DNA of 64,000 nucleotides from Panax quinquefolius (Eukaryota; Streptophyta; Magnoliopsida; Apiales; Araliaceae): contig CM035151.1 of assembly GCA_020205615.1 (NCBI GenBank), forward strand, positions 17,462,322-17,526,321, read 5' to 3'. Made by a program: the position numbers and the translations under genes. Position 1 is the first letter of the stretch. Each line of letters begins with the position of its first letter. The notes beneath the pieces were generated by a model, which saw only the letters and a list, made by a program, of their open reading frames with translations, was not told the origin of the DNA and did no database searches. Of the stretch, positions 1-11,255 are shown piece after piece.

Positions 1-1
1 G

Positions 2-118
2 AGAAACCATACTATAAAGGAAATGACCTGGGAGTTAGAAACAGAAATGAAAGCGAGGTACCCTCATCTTTTCGAAACACCAGGTACGTATGTCAATTTT
101 GAGGATGAAATTTCATAA
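2..118 (+). CDS. Ty3/gypsy polyprotein, C-terminal end only (partial)
   Basis: This is the last 38 codons and the stop of a Tekay/Del-type gypsy polyprotein whose remainder lies left of the window. The frame starting at base 2 reads through a WRNHT-like stretch, then EMTWELE and RYPHLF, and stops with TAA at 116-118. Chromodomain-bearing plant gypsy elements end with this kind of 'W..H...E.TWE.E..M...YPHLF' tail just after integrase. The stop sits directly before a polypurine tract and an LTR, as expected for the 3' end of pol. The same tail is visible on the minus strand at about 17286-17400, so the elements are relatives. The visible part is intact; the state of the rest is unknown. Confidence 0.85.
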   Translation, partial: RNHTIKEMTWELETEMKARYPHLFETPGTYVNFEDEIS

Positions 119-129
119 GGAGGGGAGGT
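118..129 (+). other. Polypurine tract of the plus-strand gypsy element
   Basis: A purine run (aggaggggaggt) lies immediately before the LTR start TGTAAGACCCC. It is the expected primer for plus-strand DNA synthesis. The same tract, on the other strand, abuts LTRs at 17275 and 54552. Confidence 0.85.
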
Positions 130-1446
130 TGTAAGACCCCAAATTATTAATAAATGAAATTTAAATTCCTCTATTTATTATTTTGAAATAGTAAGGGTTA
201 ATTTGATTAATGTGGTTAATTATGGGTGAAATGCGCAAGTGGTTATAAAATATTCATTGTTGTCGGGGAATATTCGTTTGGTCGTGGAATATTCTTACTT
301 GTCGGGAATATTCGCATGCACTTGCCAAGCAAATTTGTGTGGGTCCCATAATGGAAAAACGATTGGATGAAGAAAAGACAAGTATAAGTTGTTTATAATA
401 ACGGCGTAGAATTGTTATCAATAATCTTCGTTAAAAATACTCTGGTGGTTAAAACAAAGTAGACACTCAGATTGGACCAATTATTGATTCTTACGTAAGA
501 AGGCACTACTCAATAATTGTTACAAGAATTATTGTTCAAGATTTTATTTTATTGATTCAATAATTGCGCATTGATATTTTATATTATTGTTGTTTCAATA
601 ATTGTCATTACACATTATTTTCCATTATCTAACAATAATTCATATTATCCTAATAATATTATTGGATAACATTGTTGGCAATGTCTAGAAAGTTCGCTCA
701 AGGAGAGGCTAGGTCATCTAATCGAGCGCCAGTAGCCGAGGAGAAATCCTTATCGAAAGCCCTCATCCTGGAAATGGTCCGGTTGTCGATGATTGTGATT
801 CTCGTAATATTATTTGTGAATAATTAATTATTGATTTATATGATGAGGAAAATATTAATTTTATGTGGATATAGATAGAGAAAATTTTTAATGTGACAAT
901 TGTTGAAAATAAATATTTTATCTTTTTCTGATAAAATAGTTCATTTAAATATATTATTATATTTTTTTGATAATATAATAATGGTGATATTTTTACAATG
1001 AATGTGGGATATATGAGTATACGAGGAGGAAGAGTATTTTTGTTTCAATAAATGTTTAAAACATGTTAAACATGTCATTGGGCCCCATTTATTGACTGAA
1101 ATTTGATTATAGCCTGTAAAATCGCCCGTTTGTGGATTTCGGTCAATTTTTGTTTGGAATTTGGAAAACTTTCTTCTGCAAAGTTGTAGAGAAATGAATT
1201 TCCTATAAAAAGTCGCGAGTTTCAAATTTTCTGACAAAAGTGCTATTTATTATGAATTATTGAAGTTTTGAAGCTCCGAAATAATTAATTTTTGGAAGTT
1301 TAAAATGTTTTAATTAACAAAAACGTTTTTGGAATGTTTGGGGAAATCATTAACATGTGCTTGGTGGCTGAATTCAAGTTCTCAAGAGATGTGCGTGAAT
1401 TTATTATTATATTAAATTTTCTATTTTGGTGTTCTAAGCATTTTCC

Positions 1447-1454
1447 TATAAATA
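1447..1454 (+). promoter_or_regulatory. LTR core promoter TATA box
   Basis: TATAAATA lies in the conserved context CCTATAAATAGGGTGCTTAGG-like, followed about 45 bases later by CT-rich sequence. The same box and context recur at 45989-45996 (plus) and in inverted orientation near 53207 and 59995. It is probably the U3 promoter that sets the start of the genomic RNA. Confidence 0.65.
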
Positions 1455-2019
1455 GGGTGCTTAGGTTAGAATCGAAAATTATACCGAATACTGAAGTGTT
1501 CTCTCTCTTTCTCTCTCTATATATTGAGCGTATTCTTGTGAGTATTTTAATACTTTGAGTGTTGCTATACGGTGCAAGTTCAAGTCATAGCCTATATCCG
1601 GTGTTTCAACTAGAAGTACTGTCTTTACGAGGTAAGGGATATTATTTTCTTCATGAATGATATAATATTCTTCAATATCATTATGCCGAAATATTGATCT
1701 GAAGTTTTTATCAAATTTGGAACTTTTTGTGTCGGAGTTACTATTCACGTATACGGCACTATTCACGAATACGACACTACTCACAGAAAAACTAAATTTT
1801 TGTTTTTGTCCAAAATATCTATTGTGGATACTAGCTTTGATTGTATCCATGTTTTGATCATTCTTGAATTTTACTCCACTATGATTATTATTGAGGTATT
1901 TTTGGACGTGAATAAACCGAATTACGAATCCTTAATCCTTAATCCTTGTCTTTTGTTTCACTGGATTCGCTTTTTTAAAAAATATTTTTCATCATCCTCG
2001 GTCTAAATGATGATATTAA

Positions 2020-2165
2020 TTGAATATCTTTGGCCTGTAGTGCAAAGTTGGTTGATTTCTTATGAATATCTTTGGCCCGTAGTGTAAAGATGAACAGGTG
2101 TTGAGGTAAACATGACCAACTGATGAATATCTTTGGCCTGTAGTGCAAAGATGAAAATTTTATTC
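2020..2165 (+). repeat. Tandem hairpin repeats in the LTR
   Basis: Three units share the pattern ATCTTTG - GCCYGTAGTGC - CAAAGAT, spaced about 55-65 bases apart. The flanking heptamers are inverted complements, so each unit can fold into a short hairpin. This is the plus-strand version of the arrays at 12346-12900 and 40610-40850. Confidence 0.75.
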
Positions 2166-2697
2166 AAGATGAATATTGATTGATGTTACAGGGATAAAAT
2201 AATGATGATGGACTGTTAAATTCATAGATATTAGTAGATTTCATCCTCTACGTAACTATTCTATGAATTATTATTTTCCGCTGCGAATATTGATCTGAAA
2301 TTTGTTGTTTATTGTATTCTATCAGATTTTTCCCTGTTGAGGACTAACGATAATTTGTTCTATATTATCTTAGTCATAATATTCTTTACTGGGCTAGTTG
2401 AGCTCACCCTTTTCCTTGTTGTTCTATTTTTCTTCTCAGGAGGCGAGAATGTAGCGAGTACGAGTCGGGGTATGGAGTGATGGTTCTAGAAGTTATTTTA
2501 GTAGTCCTCACCATTTTTGTAAAATAAAGTTTCAATAATTGTAATGAGGACTTATTTGTTGTGGATATTGTCTAGAAGATAATATTTGTATTTAAACTCA
2601 CAGATTTTATATTGTATTAATAAAGTTGTAGTTGTTTCTGTACCATGTATTTGACAACTCAGAATGGGTGATGTATACCTATTTTGGGGGTGTCACA

Positions 2698-2924
2698 TAG
2701 GTGCTTTCAGGGTCTTTAGGGATGGTATCCAGCTGGTGATCTGAAATTGTTTTTTCCTGATTTTGGACTCCTCCTTGTGCAGAGGATTTTGTATGTGTGG
2801 GCATTTTTGGATCATGAGTAGACTGGTGCAACTCTTTTAGTAGGACACCCAAGTCTGTAATTTGTCTGCTCAATCCGTCAAACTCTTCTCGGGAGACAGG
2901 ATTAGACTGTTCAGAGGAAGACAT
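2698..2924 (-). pseudogene. Tat/Ogre-type gypsy gag, N-terminal fragment
   Basis: On the minus strand an ATG at 2924 opens a 75-codon reading frame that starts MSSSEQSNPVSREEFDGL and has a polar, coiled-coil-like beginning (REEFDGLSRQITDLGVLLKEL). It lies downstream of an LTR, a tRNA-Arg-type primer site and a leader, the position of gag. The frame is cut at 2697/2698 by the LTR of the plus-strand gypsy element. It carries no recognisable gag core, so the assignment rests on position. The start is the first in-frame ATG after the leader. Confidence 0.6.
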
Positions 2925-3654
2925 GATTGTCTGCAGGCTAGACGCCTTTCTAGACTTGGAATGGGTAACCGGCCCAATTGCTTCCCTACAAAAAAGACTT
3001 ACATAGTTTAATCTTTATGAAAAATGTAAATGTTATCATAATATATCCGTTTTAGGAATTTTGTCCTGGAAAACCGGTTTAGTCAATTGATAACATGTTA
3101 TGCACAGGTATCTTCATATTTTCCATTACATATGGATGAACCTGGAATAAATTACAAGTAAATGCTTTTACAGGTAATTTGAAAATGGAAAACATGAAGA
3201 GACTTTCCTCCGCATTTGGTTTACCAGAGGTTGACCTATCCTAGGGTTTCTCTCACGGCTTTTTGGCAATGAAGGTTCCCAGATCATCGCAATCTACTTA
3301 ACGGGAAGTTAATCCGGTCTTTCAACTGGAGCGAATCTGAGTGGTGCCTTTCCTGAGCCCCGGGGAATTATTCTTTTGACGGGTCCAGTAATCAAACACC
3401 GACAGGATAGCCTCCTAACGGAGGGACCACACAACATACATTCACATACAACGTGTCACACCGTTCATGCAAAATGATGACATGTGTGAAGCACTAATAT
3501 GTGCGAAGCACTAATATCACAGACAGATATTTAGCAGTGCAGTAAGTAAGATGCATTCATACACATTTATCAGAAATGTAAATGCAACAATCACACACAA
3601 GCATATAACAATTATGAAAAACTTGTAATAGCGGCTTAAGCCCTCTTACTGGAA
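2925..3654 (-). other. 5' leader of the Tat/Ogre element
   Basis: No credible gene is seen here. The stretch lies between the primer site and the gag ATG, as the long untranslated leader of Tat/Ogre elements does. A pyrimidine-rich run ending in AG on the minus strand near 2990 could be a splice acceptor, but this is a guess. Confidence 0.5.
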
Positions 3655-3672
3655 TCCCCAGCAGAGTCGCCA
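3655..3672 (-). other. Primer binding site, tRNA-Arg type
   Basis: The minus strand reads TGGCGACTCTGCTGGGGA starting two bases from the LTR end at 3675. This is the primer site I know from Ogre and related Tat elements, complementary to the 3' end of a tRNA-Arg. It fixes the element as minus-strand and identifies the LTR boundary. Confidence 0.8.
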
Positions 3673-3674
3673 CC

Positions 3675-4478
3675 TGTCGATGTCGGGATTTTTTTAATGT
3701 CCCTTTTCGTTACTTGTTTTTTGGTGTTCTCATGTTAAAGTGAGATTTGTTTGAAAAAATAAGTGAAAAAAGTCTAACATGTATAATGTCGACGATTTGA
3801 CTTTAAGAGTCGTCAGTTGGTGTTTTTAACTGGTTGCACCAACGCAACCGAAAAGGTTTGCACATTGACCCAGTGATTTGCAATCGTTAAACGGTCAGCG
3901 GAAACCGAGATTCATTAAGGGTTCGGGGCTTGATTATGCGGAGGGAAGGTGTTAGGCACCCCCGACATCTGTGTTGCCACGGTGACCGTCACTCTTCAAA
4001 GAAACTGTTATATGAATGTGTGTGTGTGTGTGTGTGTGTGTGATCAATGTGCAATTATTTGAAAGTAGTGCTATGCCTCGTTCGCACCTATATACATAGG
4101 GTTTGAATTTGTAGAAAAATTCAGTTTTAAACAAGATATAGCAGTGATGTTTTGTAAAAAGAGGTTTTTCAAACCCTGTGCTCAATAGTAATTGAGGCCT
4201 TTGATACTTCCATTTTATTACTATATGTTCGACTTGTTTGCTTTTATTTTCGAGATGCGAAGCATCTGCGAGAAAACAATATACAGCAGTGCCGAATTCC
4301 TCACGGGCATGACAGCCATCCAAGGAAACTCGGACACTGTAAAATAATGTACAAGCTGCTTACAGCTGAAAAACGTCCATCACGAGAACCGAATCTAGAT
4401 TCATCATTCTGAATCTGTAAGATCACATGATTCCTAGGCTCACATAATACTGCAATTGATATGGAAAGCAGTAAGCAG

Positions 4479-4512
<34 letters not shown>

Positions 4513-4859
4513 ACATGATAGCCACCACGAATTATTCTCCATGGGGAACCACACAGCAAGCAAATATATATATAAAAGCGGTAAATATATATATATATTG
4601 ACACGATCGCCCCCACGAATTATTCTCCATGGGGGATCAGGAAAGTAAATAAAGCAGTAAATGCTATCACCGCCACGAAGTGAACTCCAAGCGGGACAAA
4701 ATGTAAAGAAAACTGTAAAAAATAATCACCGCCACGAAGTGAGCTCCAGGCGGGATGGAATGTAAATATAAATATATATATATATATACGATATATATAT
4801 ATAAAAGCAATAAACGCACTGGATGTGAATCCAGGCTCATCGGATATGTCTGACAACAG

Positions 4860-4900
<41 letters not shown>

Positions 4901-6442
4901 AGCAATTAAACGCTCCTATGTAAAATCTGTGCTCATCGATGTAGTCGACCACTACGCTCATATATATAAGTATATATATATACGAAAGCAAATAAACGCC
5001 CGCATCAAGTTCAGCTCAATCGAGGCATAACTCGATAATGTTAGTCCATATATAAGAAATATATACATATATTAGTATATATATATATACAGACAGAAAT
5101 GAAAACCACGGACACGAGTCCGGGCAAACACACTCACACGACTCTCAATGTGTGCAACAGTGTGTAATAATGGAAGAAAGGAGTTTTATAGAACACAAGA
5201 AGGCTTACAGTGGACTGCCAAAGTAGACTTCTTGGACTGCAAGTGGATGAACACTCGGCTCCCGCCGGACAAAAAGTAGTTATATTTGAGCTAACTAGTG
5301 TTTAAAGAAAATGAAACACTCAAAAGATGTGTATGCAGAGCTAAATGGACAGGGCTTCCTCACCTTTTTCTCTCTCTTCCTTCTCTCAAATGGCTGACCC
5401 CCTCTATATTTATAAACGGATGGCCGCAGGTCTACCTGCGGCTGGTCGTGGTGGGCCCGGGCTTCACGGGTCCCGTCATCTCGTAGTACGTGCACTCGCG
5501 TACTGTAATGTCCAATCGAACTTGCAGAATTTCAATCCTAGCATCCAAACAAAGCGTGTCTGTACTTTCTTCGGACCACTGGTGTCGAGAGTTACGTAAT
5601 GACATGGATTAGAGGTTGTACGAAGTCAGGAAGAGGGGTCTATGCCTATGGTCTTCAAGCTTCAAATTCTATCCAACGTACTGTCACACGTAATAGTCAC
5701 TCGGGATTGTCATTCCTCAGTTATTCGGGACATTATTGGATGTATGTATGTCTGAAATGTTGAGACGACGTGCCATTTATTGGACGAACAAGATGATGTT
5801 TGACTCTTTCTGGAAAGTTATTAACGGTTGAGTTGAAAGTGAGACGTTAGTCGTGGTTACAAATTGAGATTGGACTACTTGTTGGTATGCTGCTATATCA
5901 TCTTGTTGACGTTGTGAGATGACGTTGGAGACTCCTCACCGGGGTTATCACCGGTTTAAGCGGAAAGAAGACGTTGCTCAGGGCTACAGCTGAGATTGGA
6001 CTGCTTGTTTGTGTGCCTCACTGTCATCTGTGATTGAAGCTGATTGCATGTGGTTGAAACAAGCAATTCCAGAGTTATCGCCGAAACTGCGACAGTCATC
6101 TCTTGGGGTTATTACCAAGGATGGGATTGTTATTCCCAGTGTTGTCTCTGGGACTGGAACTGAACGTCGCGGTGTTATCGCCGAGACAGGACTGTCCTCT
6201 TTGGTGTTATTGCCGATCTTTTGATATGCACGTCTCGGGGTTATCTCCGAGATTAAAAATGACATTCCCGGTGTGTGTTCCGGGTTTGGCACCAATGTTC
6301 CCGGTTTGTGTTCCGGGTTGGAGTGGAACTTCCGGTAGTATCCGGAACTGTTGTAAGCTGTCTTTCAGGGTTATCTCCAAAAGACAAATCTACCCTCCTA
6401 CAATTTTAGTAATAGGAGTGCAGAAAATTTCGAGTGTCTACA
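3675..6442 (-). repeat. Tat/Ogre-type LTR shared by two element copies
   Basis: In the minus orientation the 2768 bp LTR begins TGTAGACACTCG and ends ..CATCGACA. A primer binding site lies on one side and a polypurine tract on the other, so this one LTR borders internal sequence on both sides. It contains a (GT)13 tract at 4017-4042, several (TA)n tracts (4481-4510, 4770-4803, 4861-4900), and degenerate tandem copies of a unit with CACGAAGTGAGCTCC near 4610-4760. Between 6090 and 6400 short GTTATCGCCGAGA and TTCCGGGT-type repeats recur. No coding sequence is recognisable. Confidence 0.75.
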
Positions 6443-6455
6443 GATGCCCCTCTTT
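6443..6455 (-). other. Polypurine tract of the Tat/Ogre element
   Basis: The minus strand reads AAAGAGGGGCATC directly before the LTR start TGTAGACAC. This junction is typical of Ogre-like elements and marks the sequence to the right as the 3' internal region of an element copy. Confidence 0.7.
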
Positions 6456-8106
6456 ATCATATTCATGCAATGCAATGCATGGATAGGATAAAGAATCCTA
6501 GACACTTGAAATACAAGCAAGATCATCATGATGCAATGTACAATAACATGATGTAAATGTATGCAGAATGCATGAATGATTGTCAAGAATTCCTGCTGGA
6601 ATGACAATCATGGGGGGAGCTTGGACATGCGATCCAAGTCTTCGGGGATGCTGACGTTGGGACTAACACCAAAGTCTTGAATCCTAGACACTGGTTTATA
6701 CTCCATAGAAGTACCTCTCATGTGCAAGAGATCTGTGGGGATAAAACTGTGTCTGTTCTGAGGATGTGTATAACATGTTCCCTTATACTTTGTTGAGATT
6801 ATCGCCAACGAGCTAGTTGTTATCGTAATCACCGATCTTCGCTGATGTGTGTATCGACGGTTGCATTGTGTCGTCGACCTTGTTGCGGAAGGTTGCTTCA
6901 ATGGGTTTACTTGACATTGGTTGACACGATGTCAAGGTTGCTTGACCTTCATTGATGTGTGTATCAATGGTTGTATTGCGTGGTGAACCCACGCCGGGGA
7001 TATTCAGATGACTCGTGGTTTTGCGTTGTAACCCCCGCCGAGGATTTCAGACATATAACCATGCAACTGAAGGCATCGGACCGTTCTTAGGTATTGCCGA
7101 GCATGGTTGGTGAAAGCTGAGCTTTGTGGTATGGTATACCCTTTATCCGGGCGAATACCAATGATGCGACGGGAGTTTAACTCCGACCGACAGAAAACCA
7201 AAATCTCAGGGTGTTTTGCTCAATCGCGTAGCGTTTTCACTCCTGATTTGGCCTTTTCAGCTTGTGAAACCTCCTTTGCAACTCTAACTAGACCGAGCCG
7301 GAGGTGTGGGACCCATGTAGGGGCGTGGTGGACTCCGCAGTGCCGCAGTTGACTCTTTGCCGCCACCAATAAGTATGTATAGCCAACTGGTTGCTTTTAT
7401 AAGTCACTTTCAAGCTGCGCCGCGAAGGAAATCTGAGAGCTTTTCTGCGCACTCTACCGAAGTTCGAGCAACTTTTTGCATATTCTCACACCGCATAAGC
7501 GTTCATACATCACCCCGTAACACATGCATGTATTTTTTTTTCCAATTTCTGTCCGTTGGAAAATGACTTATTGCATAAAATGCATTTAGACACATAGTAG
7601 TGAATATGCATGCTCATATGACTTGATAAAAAATATTCAACATAGAAAATGTTAGTATTAAACCATGCTGAACATAATGATGTGAAAAATTTGACTTTTG
7701 AAATAGTCAAATTGATACCTTTTACTGTCATTTCTTATCCTATCTGAGGACAAATGAGCAAAGGTAGGGTAGTAAATAATCCTGGTAATTAGAGTACACT
7801 TACGAATTTTCACTGTGTTGTGATGAAATGCATACAGGATGTATATGACTGTGTATAGGTGTGCTACTGAATGGCCACCTAGTCATGCCTATGTGCATGT
7901 AGATTGTCCCATTTACAAAGGAAACTATGGCAAAAATTTTCAAAATGTAGGCATTGATCAGTTATGCATTCTTAACTCTACATCATATATATGTTAAAAC
8001 GATGCATGTATGCATGTAATCATAAAATGCATTTTGAAAAAGACTCCAGGTATAGAATTACCACACCCTTTCTGAGGTGATTTAGAGATTTGCTATCCAT
8101 ATATTA
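6456..8106 (-). other. Non-coding 3' internal region of the Tat/Ogre element
   Basis: I see no gene. The region is moderately GC-rich for this window and has short inverted and direct repeats such as TGATGTGTGTATC with GGTTG at 6840-6980. It lies between the polypurine tract and the antisense plant-mobile-domain gene, where Tat elements carry long non-coding sequence. Confidence 0.5.
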
Positions 8107-9669
8107 TGGATCCAGAGCAAATGAAACAGCCTCCTCGTAGGACTACTTACGGTGTCTGGGAGGAGAGCATTGAAGAGCCTCAAAGACCGCTCTACGAGAC
8201 ACCTCATCGTTTGGTCGAGGGGGTGGTGCGTCCTATTCGGGTTGAAGTGCCGAATGTTGAGGACGAGGAGGATGATGAACCGTTCGAGGGTCCCACTCCT
8301 GCTACACGTGTTCCTCGCAGGGAATTGCCAGGTATTCAAGTGGCGAACCCAGATCTTCTGGGTGACTTGAGTAGGCATCCTTCTGTGTACCTGCACGCAA
8401 ACAAGGTATGAAGTTAGAACTTTAATCATCCTTATTTCCTATAGGCGAGGAGTCAAGGAGTCTGATGTTGATCTGCCTTTGATGTAGGTTCCTGGCTTTA
8501 CACAGCCTCGAGGGAACTGGTTTAGCATCCACTCTATGTATCAGGCCTTTCATGATGACTATAGAGCGATCGTCCATGGCTGGGGATTTGAGAGATTCTT
8601 CTCCATTATACCCCGTTCTTTGTCCCCTCGGGTTATCTCGTGGCATTGTTCGAAGCGGTGGTTTCACCGCACTCGGTCCACTTCACTTGGCCGGATCGTG
8701 AGGTTTTGATGACACCATGGATCGGCGATTTATCACGGTATGGAGTTTGAGGGGAGTCGATTGCCTTGCGGCGGATATCACCCCTCTTGCCGCCGATCCT
8801 TGTTGGGAGTTCCAATGGAGGCACTTTCAAGGGCGTGATCATAGGCCAGGATGTCCTTTGAGCGTAGATGCTATGAGTGGGCTATTGAGTGAGCCCATAC
8901 CCGCTGATGTGAGAGTCAGGGATCGCATTCTGCGGCGATTGTTCCTGATGATCATTAGGGGTTGCTTCATAGCAGACAATTCTTCTACGGTGTCTTTCAC
9001 TTTGATTAGCACCACTCGACACGTGGACCGTGTAGGAGAATATGATTGGGGTTCCTATACCTTTGCCTACTTCCTCAGGGGAATGCGCATGCGATCGCAG
9101 GGCTTGACCGAGGCGTGGTTAGGATTTTACCCATTTCTGCTGGTGAGTGTTTCTCGTATCTTTTCCCATGTACAGGTTAAGAGTGTTGACTGACAGCAGA
9201 TGTTTTGCCTTTGTGTTGGCAGTTTTGGGCTTATGAGAGGCTCCCTTGTTTACATCCTGTGATTGTGTTAGGTTTAGACACCTATCCACGAGGACGGAGA
9301 TGGCATCATTCCATACTGGTGGAGGTCCCTGTTTCTGAGGGTTTCACTCATTGTCGTCTGCAGCTAAAGATATTGACAGCTGATGTCATCACGTGGATTC
9401 TCTACTCTGGAGAGCATCTGGGAGTTGGTTTTGAGGATGGGTACTCGACTGGATTAAAGTACTTCATATCCACCCGTAGGGTTCCTCTCTTTACCGATGG
9501 AATATGGGAGCTCTATTTAGGAGAGCATGCTATTAGGAGCACCACAGGAGAAATACACATACCGATCTTACCTCCTGCCAGGCGTTATTGGCCTGTTTTG
9601 CAGTCACCCGTCATTGACATCCCATTGATGGGGATTAACGGTTTCACATTATTGGGGTTATATAAATGA
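8107..9669 (+). pseudogene. Plant mobile domain (PMD, aminotransferase-like) gene, broken
   Basis: The gene reads in the plus direction in three pieces. Exon 1 (8107-8409) starts MDPEQMKQPPRR and is rich in acidic and proline residues; a GT lies at 8410. Exon 2 resumes after the AG near 8487 (VPGFTQPRGNWF) and runs to 9142. Exon 3 starts at 9223 after an AG and stops at 9669. Exons 2 and 3 carry the motifs of PF10536: R-W near 8660, YDWGSYTFAYFLRGM, then FLL joined across the intron to FWAYERLPCLHP. A frame change is needed between the MTPWIGDLSR segment (8709-8740) and the segment beginning LRGVDCLAADI, so the copy is broken. In PMD proteins such as MAIN and MAIL1 the domain supports genome stability and silencing; copies are also carried by gypsy and Mutator elements. 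Here it is antisense to a Tat/Ogre element, beside its 3' end, so it is most likely an element-borne extra gene. Confidence 0.75.
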
Positions 9670-10221
9670 ATTTGCAGACTGATAACTTACCAATAATTGA
9701 AGTTAAGCCTTATATCTCTTTCAATCCTCTTAAATCATAGCCATGCATCTGCAGATCTTGAGATTATCTACAAAATAAATGATAGAAAATTGTAGATTGT
9801 TATTTTCTAGACATAAATTAAAGTCAAACTCTTACGATTCTCTAAGATCATCGACTGGGGAACTAAAGAAGTTAGAAGTAAGGCTGTAAGAGGAAGTAGA
9901 AGACTGAACTAGCCGACTGGGGAAGAGAAATCGTCAGCCGCCCAAAAAATTAACTTAGCTTTACATATATTCATACTCGCGAACCATAATCGAACGTATT
10001 CGATCGAATTTCTGGCGAATGATTCGAAATCTATCGAGCTACTCATGTAAAAAACGAGCAGAGTAGTACTCCTCTCATATCTGGATCGTGTAAAGAGTCG
10101 AATAATAAAGACGGCTCAAAATCGACTTGCCCATATACGAATTCGAGTCTCGTTCGATTTTTTTCCGAACCGACTCGTTTTCAGCCTTACATAATAACAT
10201 CTTAAAATTTGTAATATACAG
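9670..10221. other. AT-rich junction with a possible miniature inverted-repeat element
   Basis: No gene is seen. TAAGGCTG near 9882 and CAGCCTTA near 10184 are inverted complements about 310 bases apart and could be ends of a small non-autonomous element, but no target duplication is evident. The boundary between Tat/Ogre and CACTA sequence lies somewhere here. Confidence 0.35.
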
Positions 10222-11250
10222 ATGACTTCTGAAGCAGCGCAGAAAAAGCGCGGCTTAGGTAGGGGGCCTAATCATGTGCCCAAGGCCCCTACTAATCCGG
10301 ATGATCATATTCTTATTCAGATTCGCCCTCCTCCGAATAACACGTACGTCCCGCATATATCATTTATATATAAACATTTAAGATTCCATTTATACAAGAT
10401 ATATAGAACTTAGATGTAAATTGCTTTAATATATCTACTTATCGTTGATGTAAATTGTATATTGGTAATGTTTTGATTGATATTATATTGGTAATGTATA
10501 TGGGTCTAAATTTTTTACTGCTTTAATTTGCATTCAATCGTTATTGTTTTGGTCTTATTGTATTGAAAATTTGTATATTTCTCTTGGTTTGTGTCTTGGG
10601 TGCCTAGAAATGTTCATATATGCATACCGTCGTACACGTGGCTAGTCTATATTGTAGGAGAGACTCTGGAGAATTTTTTTTAAGTATTATAAGTATAAGT
10701 TTGTAAAATGTTCATAAGTATTATAAGTTAAATGTAAATTGCTTTAATATATCTACTTATCGTTGATGTAAATTATTGTATATTATAGTGATTTTTCAGA
10801 TAATAAGATCGTCAAGTGCATATCACAATTTGTGTTTATGTAATTGGCTTTCACACTTGTGATTACGTATGCGAGCACACCCTATCGCCTACAAGGATGT
10901 CAAGTTGGGATGAATTTCAGGTATGTTTTTTTTAATTATGACAGATAATATAATATTCAAAGGATAATTGTTTAGTAATGTTATTATTGTTGTTTTATTT
11001 ACAGAAATGGTTTAGATGGGAGGACGCGCAGACTTTAGTGATACAGACATTATTCTAGCAGAAGTGCGCGGTCCGCACCAAAGACAATTTGAATAAAGAA
11101 CGACAAAAATCCCTTCACAATGCATCGATCGACCATCCAGGCCAGGGCGAGGATTACATGCACGAGCATAGTCCCTGGTGGTGCACCTAGTTTATATGGG
11201 CTGAGATGTGTGCCCAATAGAGAGCTGAGAGCTGGGTGAAAAGACGAAAG
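10222..11250 (+). pseudogene. CACTA accessory gene (Transposase_24-like), 5' part
   Basis: Three coding segments are visible. The first (10222-~10340) starts MTSEAAQKKRGLGRGPN, directly after an AG. The second (~10800-10919) ends SWDEFQ at a GT. The third (from 11005, after CAG) reads KWFRWEDAQTLVIQ and later SWVKRRKTA. The order 'short basic start, W-x-x-F, then W-rich segment' matches the second gene of plant En/Spm elements (PF03004). Stop codons in the third exon (after QTLF and near WWCT) show it is dead. It is interrupted at 11250 by an LTR; the remainder continues at 25510. Function of this protein in transposition is not well defined. Confidence 0.6.
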
Positions 11251-11255
11251 ACTGC
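11251..11255. other. Left target-site duplication (ACTGC)
   Basis: ACTGC directly precedes the LTR end at 11256 and is repeated exactly at 25510-25514 after the other end, showing a standard five-base integrase duplication. Confidence 0.92.

Larger units (their letters stand above)
130..2697 (+). repeat. 3' LTR of Tekay-type gypsy element (subfamily 1)
   Basis: The LTR runs from TGTAAGACCCC after the polypurine tract to GGGTGTCACA, giving the usual TG..CA ends and a length of 2568 bp. The same sequence occurs as a plus copy at 44704-47021 and as two minus copies at 51751-54551 and 58529-61351. It contains a TATA box followed by a CT-rich stretch, short ACTATTCAC repeats near 1740-1790, and hairpin repeats at 2020-2165. 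After 2697 the sequence changes to Tat/Ogre gag, so this element inserted there. The left target duplication is outside the window, so TAGGT after 2697 cannot be tested. Confidence 0.9.

Noticed and set aside
1740..1790. Short regularly spaced repeats as a CRISPR array, also 46276-46380 and 59500-59720
   Set aside because: Units are adjacent 15-18 bp tandem repeats without unique spacers, and lie inside plant LTRs.
8717..9193. Separate plus-strand gene starting at the ATG at 8717
   Set aside because: The ATG lies inside the plant mobile domain, just after a frame break; the true start is at 8107 and the frame runs past the exon 2 donor at 9143.
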